DNA of 64,000 nt from Cylicocyclus nassatus. Taxonomy: Eukaryota; Nematoda; Chromadorea; Rhabditida; Strongylidae. Below the pieces are notes generated by a model. It worked only from the letters and a program-made list of their open reading frames with translations. It was not told the origin of the DNA and ran no database searches. This document shows, one piece after another, positions 48,147 to 59,375 of this stretch. Position 1 is the stretch's first letter. Each line of letters opens with the position of its first letter. The translations under genes and the position numbers were made by a program. The stretch is from assembly GCA_958299035.1 (NCBI GenBank), contig CATQJL010000112.1, forward strand, positions 14,298,880-14,362,879, in the 5' to 3' direction.

Positions 48147-49016
48147 TATTTACATCATCACGGTTGCCTCCATCTAAATTTTTGCTTTGTTTCTTCTAAT
48201 TTGTGTTTCACCGCACCGAAACTGTTTTGCAAAAGCTGGTTTGCTTCAAATCATTGCTTGTATGGGACGCTTTTCAGTCATGAACCAAGATTCTTTGAAT
48301 GCTTCTACATATTTTTGTAACTTTCTTTTTTCGGGACTTCAAACTTCTTTCAAAGTCTGTGACTTTGATCCCAGTAATTGGACACATACAAATTCAAGGC
48401 TTTGACTTCATTACCTTCTGTTTCGAAGTTCTAAAAAAGAAATTTGAGGTGAGGCCTGACTGAAAGCTTCATTGAAGTATTTGAACCTAATTCACTTTGA
48501 CATATGGACAAAATTTAATATGAAAATTACAAGTGTTATGAACAGAAACAGCAAATGATTATCTGTTCGCAATAATAACAGCACGAAATACAAGAATCAT
48601 TTTTTTTTTCGAAAAACCCTCATACAGTTTTTAACCTGAAGAAAAAACGGAAAGAAAATATCCTTATCACAAAGGAACAAATTGAGATTCGTTATAAGTT
48701 AATTTCAACAGGCATATCTTGTTAATGGAATCATCACTATCTTCTCTTGTTAGTATCTCAATAACAGTTGCAAAATCTTCATCATCACTTCATGTTGTTC
48801 AGGAATCATGCCCCTTACGGACTGGTGGGCAGGAACATACAGTGGGTCCCCATTATGTCGCATGAAAGCCGTAACTTTTGGGATAAAAGTAAGTTTATCC
48901 TTCCAGTTAATCATACCTATTTGGCAAACTCTTGTTTATACCGTTCCGTACTTGTCTTCGGTGAACACCGTACGTTAATAGTACTAAAGTCGTGAGTCAC
49001 TTGCACAGTTGACTAA

Positions 49017-49243
49017 AGAGCCGGGCATATTTCACGTGATTTCAGTCGCGACGCGGTTTGGCAATATTCCACCTGTGCATTACTTATTGTAGGCACATTC
49101 TGAAAGCGCAGAAGATGGGGACATTTTAGCAATTCAAGTAAGTTATCTACACTATGCATATGCCGTTTGTTATTGAATCCGAAGACTTCTGGGAACTGCC
49201 AAATCTCGTCGCGACTGAGATCGCGTGAAGTATGCCCGGCTTT
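49017..49243. mobile_element. Harbinger-type MITE, U4
   Basis: 227 bp flanked by TAA (49014-49016 and 49244-49246). Same element and same site as 26225-26445 in U2. Terminal repeats AGAGCCGGGCATATTTCACG and near complement, nearly 47 bp long and ending in TTTGGCA. U1 and U3 are empty. Confidence 0.8.
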
Positions 49244-50924
49244 TAAGTTTCGAGTGCGATATTTCCTCGCGTCAAAGCAATTCAAGACAACTATTTTGGT
49301 CTTGCATAAGGTCTAGAAATATCATACACTCGTCTGCAAAAAGATTAATTGTGCTATTCTAGAATGCACATCTTTGATGCGGTTACACGGTTAACATCAC
49401 CGAATAACTGTCATGTAAGTATTATATTTGGCCTTGTGCAGCTAGTTGCGTTTCCAGCTTGATTGAAAAGGATAATCTCCAGTCTTCGGAGTTCAACTAA
49501 GCGAGGTTGGTCACTTTTTACATGGAAGAATATAAGAGAAGCTACCTAACTTAATGCTGCCTCTTGGCAAAGGGCATATATATTCTGAATGAGCGATAAA
49601 CCCTGATTCCAAGTATACTAATCCTAGCTGCGGCGTACCATTGTGAAGTGAGTTATGTACTTTTCACTGCTCAAAATGGGCATGCTACTGAACATGGGAA
49701 GACTGCAGGTAGCAATCTGCAAGAATAAAGAGAGGCGATATCGAAAGCACATTAAATCAGGTCTTTTCTCACTAAAAAGAAGCTTAATGCAAGTGTATTA
49801 GCACTTAGATGATGATGCTGTGATGTTTACATATAAAGAAGCGCCGCAACTATAATAGAAACAACATACTTGGGATCAGCATTTTGAGCGTTCAGATTAT
49901 AAAAATCTCTTTCTAAAAGGCCAAGCTGTGTTAGGTATCTTCCTTGCGGGTTATTGTGAAAAAAATAGAGTCGTAGGAATAACACTGAGCTATTGTGAAT
50001 GAATAAAGTCTCAAGAGGGATGCTAAGCTCCTGCGAAAAATTTTGAAAAACCATCCTTCATGTTCCATTTGCCAAATATATAGCTTCGTTTATGAAATCT
50101 CGAAAGCGCGAAGTGATTAAAGTAGTCCATTGCTTTTTTATCAAACATTCTAAGGCACATGAATAATGCGCATGAGTTCACAGTGTGAGAATCTCTCCTC
50201 TCAGATACCCGACCTGCCGATTATAGCCCCTATAAGCGCACAAGAGCCTCTGTTTTAACGTTTCCGTAATTTTATCATGCACCTGCTATTGAATTTTGTT
50301 CGTAGCTGAATAAGCACAATCCAAAATTAGTTAACAAGTCATCCTGTAATGTAAAGCGCGGTGAAAGAATTACTCCGGAGTTAACAGAAAATCTGGTAAA
50401 AACTTTGAAGATTAAGTTCGAAAACTCTAAAAAAATAGTCGCCAGATAGAGTAAATATTTGACCATCATTAAAACGTTTTCAGTGCATACAAGAGCTCTA
50501 CATTCCCATTTCTGGCCTTCTGTATCTGACCCATGATCTATCTATCAGTGGACCGATTGCGGTTACAGAATTTCGCTTGGGGAGATGGAGGGGCGAAGCA
50601 AAATAGTCGAATGGAACGGAGTGCCGTTAGCCACTCCTCCCAAACAAAATTTGGGATGCTGTACAAATTTTCCGCTTCACTATGAGATGTTATTCAATTA
50701 ACGCGTCAAAACGGTTAACTGCACAATTTTACTACCCCTGTAGGCAAATTTTTGAAGATTTTCGCGACCAATTCCGAAAAGGTGGGCATACTAGACTGAA
50801 AAGAACATGTGAGCATTTATCAATGTCGAAAACATGCTTGGTTCCAGAAGTAGCGAGTTGAAGTAGGATTTATGACCACCTGTTACCTCTACTTATGCCA
50901 TTTTGTTGCGGTGTAAAACAGCTA

Positions 50925-51060
50925 GGATGGAGGACATTGGGTCGCCGGTCCCGCCGAACATCTGCAACAAATACACATCCAATGCATGCACAGGCTGAGT
51001 ATCTGCTGCGTTTTCCACGCGGGACCTCGTCACTTTCGGCGACCTAGTGTCCTCCACCCA
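50925..51060. mobile_element. hAT-type MITE, U4
   Basis: 136 bp with terminal repeats GGATGGAGGACATTGGGTCG and near complement, flanked by the 8 bp repeat AACAGCTA (50917-50924, 51061-51068). Same site as in U3. It probably inserted before U3 and U4 (or this segment of them) separated. Confidence 0.8.
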
Positions 51061-51934
51061 AACAGCTACTAGGAGATAAATTTACATACAAAAGCGGATA
51101 CTGCAGATACTGTATAATGCAGCAGCTAATCAGTAAGTAAGGGAATCATCTTATCATTTGCACTGTCTCACGATATTGCCTACTTAGCTACCTACAGGGT
51201 GATCCACATAAAGTGTGACGCAAGAAAATTTCCATAACATTGCTAGACCTGCATGAAATTACAACCTTTTTGCATTCAGCTGATAGTTGAAAAAATTTTG
51301 TATAGAATCTCATAAGCTACCTTTTTGATGCCGCCTCTGCTCTCTGGTAAAAGATTTATTCTCTTTGGAAAAAGTTAGTTCCTGCAATGCGCGTAAAGCT
51401 TTTCGGGGAAATTTTGGCTGAGGCTTTCAAGGGATCTCTTTTCTGTGAGTAAAGTGATGTAGATTCGTAAGAGCAAGTTCTTGATTCCAAGTAGATCAAT
51501 GGGAAAATTTGCGGGATGAGTTCAGACGGGGCAAGTTGGAAGGCTGAACTTCATCTGTCCAAATGTGGTCCACTTGGCGACGGACTTCGAAACATTTTTA
51601 GCCTATTTTGTGCAATGTTTCAATGATGGTTGTCATCCCACAATTTGTTTGTCCCATTGTGGTTCCTTCCTTTTTTGGATTGTGGTACCTTTTTTGGTTC
51701 AAAGCAAACGCCATAGAGTCTGTCTGGATTTTTTAGGCCCAATCCACTGTATAAAAAAAAGAGATACCGTGATAGTGTGTTTCAAACAGTCAAAAAATAA
51801 TAGTTAGTCTTTCGACTCGCTCACTCTTAATCCCACAAACTCTCTTTCTGGCTTACCTAAAAGCAAAAGATCTGCTCTTTCAACTCATGTCACTGCGAAT
51901 TTCTGAAAAGAAGTTTGGTAAGAGCTGAACACAG

Positions 51935-52193
51935 GGCTCGGCACAGGTGGCTTTCAAGCAGCTGGATATCGTTTTGGGACGAAAAGCAAAGGGGGTTTCG
52001 TTTTTGTGACCGAAGAGAGACGCAAAATTGGCGACTTGGCGACGTTTTTTTCAATGGACGTTTCGTTTTTTGGGGGATTTTGGGCATTTTTTTAGGTTTC
52101 TACAGGAAATGTGGTTGAGGGTTAAAGGGGACTTCGTAAAAATTCCCAAAAGTCAAGGGGGACCTCGTTTTTTTCATTTCCATTTAGCCACCG
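51935..52193. mobile_element. MITE with GGCTCGGCACAGGTGGCT ends, truncated
   Basis: Related in inverted orientation to 58471-58743. The left end is complete (GGCTCGGCACAGGTGGCT); the right end stops at AGCCACC. The interior shares CAAAGGGGGTTTCGTTTTTGTG and GGGGACTTCGTAAAAATTCC in parts. Non-coding, despite overlapping frames in several phases. Confidence 0.65.
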
Positions 52194-52197
52194 ATCC

Positions 52198-53263
52198 CTT
52201 CCCCTCCCCCACTCGAACCCCGTATGCGCGAATTTAACTCAGCAGCGCGGGGGAGGAAATCGACATCCCTTGCAAAGGAATAGGGGTTCGATGGTGTAGA
52301 TCATGCCAGAGAAGCGAATACTCTGGTTTTATCATCTATTAAAAGCAATTCGTTTAATTTGATGAAAGATTTTCTTTGCAAGCCGGTTTCCCCTTTCAGC
52401 GACCTGTAACTTGCAATCTTGTTTCTCTTCTAAATTCCCCTCTTGAAAAGGAACCCAAGCGATAATAGCTGCCATTTTCGAATATTTGTAGGAGTTCTTG
52501 ATCATTCAACAAATTTGCGCATTTTTAAATGACATAGTAGTTTTAGCCAGATAGGCGGATCAAATACATTAAAAATAATGTACTATTATACATGATATAT
52601 TGCTCTTACCTTGTTCATTTAACATAAGCTGCCTTAAAAAAATTCAGAAAATAGCAGATTTGTCTAAATCTGAGTAGTGATCCCCTAGGGAGTGACCCCT
52701 CCCCATCGTTCCCCTCGTGCATAGCAGGGATGGCGCTGGAGATCATTCCCCTGGGGTAAAGGACGATATGCAGCTGATAGCTACAGCGTTTATGGAGAGC
52801 TGGCACGATTTGCAGCTTCAGTCGTGTGTAAAAATGCTGGTTTGAATGTCCGCAGCACCCCCCTTTTTTCGGCAGCATAACTCTTCTACTCATTCACTGT
52901 AGATACACCTTGACTTCTATTATTGAACACTACGCTGAAATGGGCAGCATGAGCAAGAATGAGCAGCATCCATGAAAACAGCTGGAATATAATGGATGTA
53001 GGAAATATTTCTTTAGTGCGCCGACCGCAATCACGGCAGAGGACATTCCGCAACGACTAAATATCGCCGAGACGCATTGAAGGCGAGTAGCTATCAAAAG
53101 ATAAGAAAAAGGGAATAATTACTGCAAAAAAAAGCGGAAGCAAAATAAATTCCCCGCTCGATCTCCCCTTCTGCATAAGGGGGCTCCCCTCCCCTACTCC
53201 CATGGGATCCCCTCTCCGGTGTTGCCTTTTTGCATACGGGGATTCGCGTGGGAAAGGGAGGGG
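52198..53263. mobile_element. Possible TIR element with C-rich ends
   Basis: CCCCTCCCCCACTCGAACCC at 52201 is matched in inverse by the sequence ending GGGAAAGGGAGGGG at 53241-53262; both continue into CGTATGC. The roughly 30 bp inverted ends are imperfect. No transposase frame and no clear target duplication were seen. Confidence 0.4.
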
Positions 53264-53519
53264 AGGCGCAGACAATTTTGAAGGGAAGAATTCCTGCATT
53301 TTTGCTCAAAGCGACTAAAATGTTCTGAAAGATGTCTTGCATTGTTTTGTTTCTACTAAAAGCCGTTGAAAGCTTTCTAGTCATTTCGATTGCTCTCGTA
53401 CCTCACCGGAAATGATTTTGAAAAAACACGTCAAACTGAGCTCAAACATGTTAGTTTTTACCTCGACACGTGGCAAGGAAAAGTCCTCGTAGGATTTATG
53501 AAAAGAATTTCTAGGTTAA

Positions 53520-53989
53520 AGGCAGTGTCCAGGCTAAACCTAACCCCCTCCGATTAGTGTCGATTCTGAATGTAAGCCCCAGAAAAGGGGCATCTGCGTT
53601 GGTCCGGTCTTCTAACGTTGTCTCTGAATGGAGATAGGGGGCCTGAAAGTCCCTGGCTGGGCGGAGTCTGATATCAGACTCCGCCCATCAGGGGCTGCTC
53701 ACTACCTTGTTAATACGTGACTCCCGACACGTATTGACAAGGTAGTGAGCAGAAGCTGCACACTGCACACTGCAATGCAACTGCACCCATGCAGTTGCAG
53801 CTCCTTCCCGCTGGCCTGCCGACGGGGACGAGCAATTCGAAACCCGTCCGCGCCCTCAAGAATGGGTCCCCAAAAATCGGGTTTTTTGCGAATTTTAGAG
53901 AGTTTGAAGTTCGGAAATGTAATCAGAGCCACGGAAAGGCCCCAGAATGACGAAAACATGGGGGGCCAAATTCTGGGTGGACGCTGCCT
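53520..53989. mobile_element. TTAA-flanked MITE with strong internal palindromes
   Basis: 470 bp with ends AGGCAGTGTCC and GGACGCTGCCT, each flanked by TTAA (53516-53519, 53990-53993), as for piggyBac-type integration. The inside holds a perfect 30 bp palindrome centred on TCTGATATCAGA (53659-53688), a hairpin with 22 bp arms (CACTACCTTGT and complement, about 53699-53750) and a GCAACTGC hairpin near 53776. Confidence 0.65.
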
Positions 53990-54488
53990 TTAAAATCAAA
54001 AAAGCACCGAGTACTTTTCTTGCGTCGCATTTCATTTGGACCATCCTGTACTCAATTAACTCAAAATGGTTCTAACTGACACTTTTGAAATCTCCTTTGT
54101 TAACTAGAGAATGCCATAAACGTATTAGTATATTTCGTTGTTGTGTGATAAGTTCATTCGCAACCTTTTAAAGTTTTTTCTCAATATTCTGCAAACCTCT
54201 TGACGGATATATGCATTTCAAAGTTCTAACCCTGTTTATTCGGCAGTTCAGCAAGAAATCTCGTAAGATATTTTGGGTATCTAGCAAAAAATTCGAAAAC
54301 TCAGAAAAGCTTCTTGGAAATTTATTCCCCGTAAGTTTTCTCGTTTTCTATAGGTAAAATTTACTTAACAAGCATGAATAGAAACAAAAAGAAACAAATC
54401 GCTTTTGTAGATTCTGTCATCTACACTTGTTCGCTTCCTTGCTCATTGGTTAATGCCATAAGTGGCAATGTTCGTCGCTACCAATTAA

Positions 54489-54848
54489 AGTCAGCGTCCG
54501 GGGAAAAACGAAACTGTAGCGTACAGGGGTTCTTGGCCTGGTGGAGCTCTTGTCCAAGTGGCTTTACACCACTTTGCTTCTGAAGCTAGAAAACCGCTTC
54601 AGAAGTGGCGACAGGACCGCCCCGGCGACGTGCCCGCCCCTTAATCGATAGCCAGAGTACGTATGTCGAGCACGCGACTCTGCGTCTTAACCTCGGCGGC
54701 AAGAGTCATTATTCAAAATCAACTGCCTCTGGAAAAGCCCTTTTTCGACATCTTCGTTCTCTGCAAGCTGCATTTTCGGAATCAACGGGAAGAATAAGGC
54801 CAGGTAAGCGAAAAAAATTTTGTTTGAGATTTTGCCCGGACGCTGCCT
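54489..54848. mobile_element. TTAA-flanked MITE, second member
   Basis: 360 bp with ends AGTCAGCGTCCGGGG and CCCGGACGCTGCCT, flanked by TTAA (54485-54488, 54849-54852). The ends agree with the 53.5 kb element over the first 11 bp and extend to about 20 bp. Interior unrelated to the first element; no coding sequence recognised. Confidence 0.65.
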
Positions 54849-55167
54849 TTAAGCTGCATATTTCCCAAATTGCAGGTTTCTTTGTGAGCAATTGTTACAC
54901 TTAAAAATTCTGCAACCACAAACTCTTTCCCCCATTTCCTAGATCCGTCAATCATTTCTCTCAAATGCCTTCTGGTGTCCACTGTTGAAACTGAAGAAAA
55001 AATGAGAAGACCGATCTTTAAGCAAGTGAAATAAAAATTGATTCAGCAAATCTGAGCAGTGTACGAATCTATGCGCGTACACGTGGCAGATTTTTCAGGC
55101 TGTTTAGTAAGCACTCTCACCTTTGGGTAGCGAAATAAGATAGTCTTTGAAAATGGTTATCACCTTC

Positions 55168-55440
55168 TCAACTTTCTGTCTGAAGTCCTTGGCTTTTTTC
55201 TAAACTCAGCAATAGAGGAAAATAAAGAAAAAAGTTCGGAACAGGATGAGAGTTTTTGGACGCAGCTACGCATCCTGATACGACAAAAAATACCAGAAAG
55301 AAGCGAGTAAACGTGAGAATGGACTTACACAATTGACAATAAATTCTTCGCTGTACAAGTGTAAGATTCTCGAGATCCTCACTATATCGACAGTACTTAC
55401 AGCTTCTGATCAAACGTATTATGATGTAGAGCTTTTGCAT
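55168..55440 (-). CDS. Conserved minus-strand ORF next to the peptide gene (U4), doubtful
   Basis: Counterpart of 29873-30139. The 90-codon frame stays open although the surrounding unit is well diverged. It reads MQKLYIIIRLIRSCKYCRYS at the start and contains a hydrophobic stretch (FLVFFVVSGCVAAS). A GTAAGT occurs inside it as in the other units. Function unknown. Confidence 0.25.
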   Translation of the reverse strand: MQKLYIIIRLIRSCKYCRYSEDLENLTLVQRRIYCQLCKSILTFTRFFLVFFVVSGCVAASKNSHPVPNFFLYFPLLLSLEKSQGLQTES

Positions 55441-55984
55441 CAGGCAAACACTGTCAAAAGCTTATAAAAAAATCCTGTGCGCGTTTTCAAAACGCCTTTC
55501 AGGGAAGACGCTTGATGGCGGTTTAAAGTGCAATATGTTCTCGCTATATGTATAATTATTGCAGCAATTTGTTCCACCTGATTTGTACGCCAGGCCGCTT
55601 ACGGCACTTCGGCTTTTCCTAATAATTTTCCGATATCAAATAAAAACGATGCAAAACAAATATAAGTGTGAATGTGTTAAGCGCAATGGTCTTTTCCGTC
55701 CTTGACGGTTTTGCTCCCCTTATTTCAGCTAGCATTATAACATGTTCTGGAGCACAAATTTTTGGCCAGAATGATTGCTGACATAAAAACTTCGTTGAGT
55801 AGAACATCACTCTAAAAATCTATAAAATGTGCTTACGTTACACAATTCGTTAACTTCACAAATTTATCCCTCTCCTCTCTCCTTTCCTTTCCCAATGTTT
55901 TCAATAGTTCTTCTTTTCCGTGACATCGTTTTCAAGCTATGCTTTTATTAACTTTAAGCTATTGCGCATTTTCTAGAATCAGAC

Positions 55985-56434
55985 ATGTGGTTCATCAACG
56001 TATACATTCTTGCTCTTCTGGTGTGCTTGTGTCATGGCAGGTTATGCCCATCAAATGACCCCGAATGCCGTGAGGCTGCTCTCGAAAATGTATGTCAATG
56101 AGCAAGTTCGTAAAAATAGTATTGATAACAATATTTCAGGGCTGCAGCCAGGCCTGCAGAAAGAAATTTCCCGAAAACTTGGTGGGTGCCTGCACGAAAC
56201 CCTGCAAAGACCTGGTAAAGTTAATGATCAGAACATCAAATCGGAGAAGCGGATCAGCTAGAGGATATGCCCATCAACTGACCCCAAATGCCGTGAGGCC
56301 GTTATCGAAAAAGTATGTAAATGAGCAAGTTCGTAAAATTAGTATTAAAAACAATATTTCAGGCCTGCAGCCAGGTCTGCAAAAAGAAACACTTGGCGGA
56401 TGCCTGTGCGGAACCCTGCAAAGACCTAAGCTAA
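55985..56434 (+). CDS. Secreted two-domain twelve-cysteine peptide, copy 4 (U4)
   Basis: Four exons, 55985-56089, 56140-56214, 56262-56312 and 56363-56434, with introns of 50, 47 and 50 nt, encode 100 residues in one continuous frame. After a signal peptide (residues 1-18), domain 1 has C21, C28, C37, C41, C53, C57 and domain 2 has C63, C70, C79, C83, C92, C96. Both follow CPSxDPxCREA, then C-X3-C, then C-X3-CKDL. The second half is a tandem duplication of about 220 bp of the first. The donor GTAAAG after the first CKDL is lost in the second copy by a 4 bp deletion, which creates the TAA stop. AATAAA is at about 56486. If the second intron were not spliced, a longer unrelated tail would be read instead. 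Confidence 0.75.
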
Positions 56435-56838
56435 TGATCAGAACATCAAATCGAAGAAGCGGATCAGTTAGCGGATAAGCGAACAAAATAAATCTTATTG
56501 ACGCTTGTATGTAGGATACTGATAGAAATAGTGATGGGAAAATGGACACACTGCGCAGGCTTGTCACTGGTGGATTACGGGACAGGCTGGATATCGTTTG
56601 TGGGTAGAAGCGAAGAGGGCACCGTTTTTGCGCGGTCTGCTGCGGAGCCCAGGAAAACGTGCATATTAGCATGGAAAATGGTGTGAACGAAAAAAAACGC
56701 CGATCGCTTCGGACAGGATCAGGAATTTGAGACTAGCAAAAAAAATTTCAAAAGCCGTAAGACAGACAATCCAAAGTAGATAACATATAAAATTAACCGA
56801 AAAGAATCCAAGGAATTAGCAAACTTTACGCCCATTAA

Positions 56839-57040
56839 AGGCAGCGTCTAGGCAAGATCCATCCACCCAGATCAGCATATAGTTGTAAAGAGGGGCCCAT
56901 GAGTATCCGATCTGCGTTGGTCCGATCCTTTGACGTGGTTTCTAAAAGGAGATACGGGCTTGTGATACGTATCACAAACCGCCCCTTCGTATCACAAACC
57001 ACCCCTGAGGACGAGTGCTCACGCAGGTGTGCAGTTGCAT
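56839..57040. mobile_element. Left part of a TTAA-type MITE, U5
   Basis: Begins TTAAAGGCAGCGTCTAGGC and shares TCTGCGTTGGTCCG with the 53.5 kb element. It contains a perfect palindrome TTGTGATACGTATCACAA near 56963. No right end is present, so the element is truncated or its end was lost when it joined the unit sequence near 57040-57120. Confidence 0.5.
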
Positions 57041-57163
57041 TGATTGATTTATTGCAGATTAATCTCTCAAATCTTACTGCTAATAAGGGAACTTAGTGAC
57101 CAGGGATTTTTGCAGTGAGATGCACACCAGTAAATGCGCCTTAAAACGCTGCTTTCAAATCTT

Positions 57164-57280
57164 TATTAGGTTGGGAAAGTTTTCGGACATTTCCAAATTA
57201 GATCTGCTTTTTTCGGAAGCATAATGCATGTACATACGATAGAGATACCATTCGATAAAGCAAAGAGCTTGATGGATTGT
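57164..57280. mobile_element. Mariner-type end remnant, U5
   Basis: TATTAGGTTGGGAAAGTTTT is a mariner-like terminus. The following ACCATTCGATAAAGCAAAG resembles the interior of the 61.1 kb element. No right end was seen. Confidence 0.4.
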
Positions 57281-58284
57281 AAGTATCCAAGTTTTCTACA
57301 CTTGGATAATCGGTGACAGTCTAAGCTTAGCGCAAAGCTTTATATTATTTTGACGCTCCTTTGTAGTATGTGAGTAACACTTTCAGCTATATTGCTGACT
57401 CCTGTCATTGAAACAGTGCAAATTTTAGTGGCGAAAATGTTCATAACTTTCTTTTGGAGCACACAGCAGATATCAAAGACAAATTTGAAATCAACGCTCC
57501 AAGATGCATCCAATGTCTAACGTTTCATTTCAAAAGCACACGGTCATAAAGTATCATTCCCTCGTAAGAAGAAATAAAAAAACCGGTCTGTGTCAATTCT
57601 CCATGATCTCAGCTTTCAAATGGTTTGCAGCCATTTTGCTTTTTGGCTTCAAAAAACCCTTGCTCCGGTGACTCATGAAGGTCAACCTTGAGAGGGAGGG
57701 GTGGAGCAAGCTAATAGCAAATATCTCAGCCCCAATCTCCAAACTTGGCAATTTTTTTCATCCGGCAAATTATTAATTAGCTATTAATCAAATTATTGAC
57801 CAAAACCTTAGGAAATAAGGATTTACAAAGACTGTCGTCTTTTGACCCCCTTTCAACGAGAGGCATTTTATCTAAAATTATGTGCATTTTTAACAGTACA
57901 TTTCTGCCCAGTGAAGAAGTCACTACCGCCAGCTATCTACCTTTGTTACAGAGCGAGCCTTCATTAATGAATATACGTCGACTTCCTCGTGCTTTCATTC
58001 TCGTTGCGATAAGAAGCACAAAGTGAGCAGCCTAAATCAACTGCCACATCGGCCAGATATCCCTCATATCTCACGGCTCAGAAGCTCTGCAAAGAAGTTG
58101 TCGGTCTATTGATTTTCCATTATCAAATTCGAATGGTGCATGAATTGTTGAAAAAATTTCGCGGTGCGAGAAATTTTTCACCCGAGCCTTTCCACATAAG
58201 TAACGTGCCTGTCAGATACATTCGGACTAACTATAATCAAGCTCCTCAGGATACCGCATTGCAAGCCCCCCCCCCTTATACAGT

Positions 58285-59375
58285 GTCCCTTCAGATGCTG
58301 AAACCCGAATTCCGAGTTTTAAAATCGTAGTTCAGTGGCGAAATTACTCCAATCAAGACTAAAATTCGGATTTAGGGGTTTTTAAGGTTCTTTTCAGCAG
58401 TAAGATTTGTTTGTTGCAAAGTCAAGGTTCAGCATCGATAGTACTTAACCGAGATCGAAATTTGTATCAGGGCTCGGCGCGAGGTGGCTCGATGAAAATG
58501 GAAAAAACGAAGTCCCCCCCCCTGACTTTTGGGAATTTTTACGAAGTCCCCTTTGACCCTCAACCAAATTTCCTTCAAAAATCTGAAAAATTCCCCAAAA
58601 TCCCCCAAAAAACGAAATGTCGACTAAAAAAAAGGTCGCCGTCGCCAATTTTCCGTGTCTCTTCGGTCACAAAAACGAAACCCCCTTTGCCTTTCGTCCC
58701 AAAAAACGATACCAGCTGGCTTACAAGCCACCTGTGCCGAGCCGTGATTCGTATGTACGTTTTCGAATTTTCCCTTCTCAAAACAAGACCGAAGTTTAGG
58801 CTTTTTTGATTTTTTGATAACGATGTATGTTTTGTGCAATATCTAGCGATTTAATAAACTTTTTTGAAGACAAAAGATGTTCGTTTCTCAAGAACCGAAT
58901 TTTTTAAATGCGGAAATATATATTCCGGTTTTAATTTCTTCCCTAAATTTAGTACGAATATGTCAAGGTCAGCATCGATAACAAGCCAGCCAAGTATTTC
59001 TTGAAATATCCCAGATCATCGAGGTCATTGACGCTGTCCCAATGCCAAACTAGTAAAGGAAGTTCGGAATGATGTCAAACAATGAATGGAAAACATCTTC
59101 GTTATTTGGATATTTATTTCAACCGCTCATCCATAATTTTTCGAAAACCCGTAAACCTAAATTTTGATCTCGTTTCAAAAAATTTCGGTTAAATCCAGAT
59201 TTTGATCTCGGTTAGTCATTATTGGTGCTAAACCTTGACTTTGCAACAAACAAATCCCACTACTAAGAGCAACCTTGAAAACCCCTGAATCCAAAACTTG
59301 GTCTTGTTTGAAGCAAGTTCGCTACTGAACATCAATTCAAAAAATTTCTTCGAATTTCCTTAGCATCTGAAGGGA
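58285..59375. mobile_element. Inverted-repeat element with a nested MITE
   Basis: Ends GTCCCTTCAGATGC and complement. The arms share GTTCAGTGGCGAA-like, CAAGACTAA-like, AGGGGTTTTTAAGG-like and TTTGTTGCAAAGTCAAGGTT segments (left 58330-58430, right 59225-59330). The left arm side is interrupted by the GGCTCGG MITE at 58471-58743. Confidence 0.6.
58471..58743. mobile_element. MITE with GGCTCGGCACAGGTGGCT ends, complete
   Basis: 273 bp with inverted ends GGCTCGGCGCGAGGTGGCT and AAGCCACCTGTGCCGAGCC. It is the inverse-orientation relative of 51935-52193. The many overlapping short frames here come from its unbiased composition and are not genes. Confidence 0.7.

Larger units (their letters stand above)
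42895..56744 (+). repeat. Tandem array unit U4
   Basis: Longest unit. It carries two mariner-type MITEs (46472-46952, 47294-48146), the Harbinger-type MITE (49017-49243), the hAT-type MITE (50925-51060) and about 3.2 kb of other inserts at 51.86-55.09 kb. Its 3' part with the peptide gene is clearly more diverged than that of U1-U3 and lacks the large hAT fold-back. Confidence 0.88.

Noticed and set aside
51890..52240. Several overlapping ORFs (65-69 codons) and their relatives at 58445-58839
   Set aside because: They fall in a dispersed MITE present in opposite orientations and have no protein-like features.
56092..56478. 128-codon single ORF through the U4 peptide gene
   Set aside because: It reads through three predicted introns in a frame that loses the domain 2 cysteines. 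The spliced four-exon model restores two matching domains.
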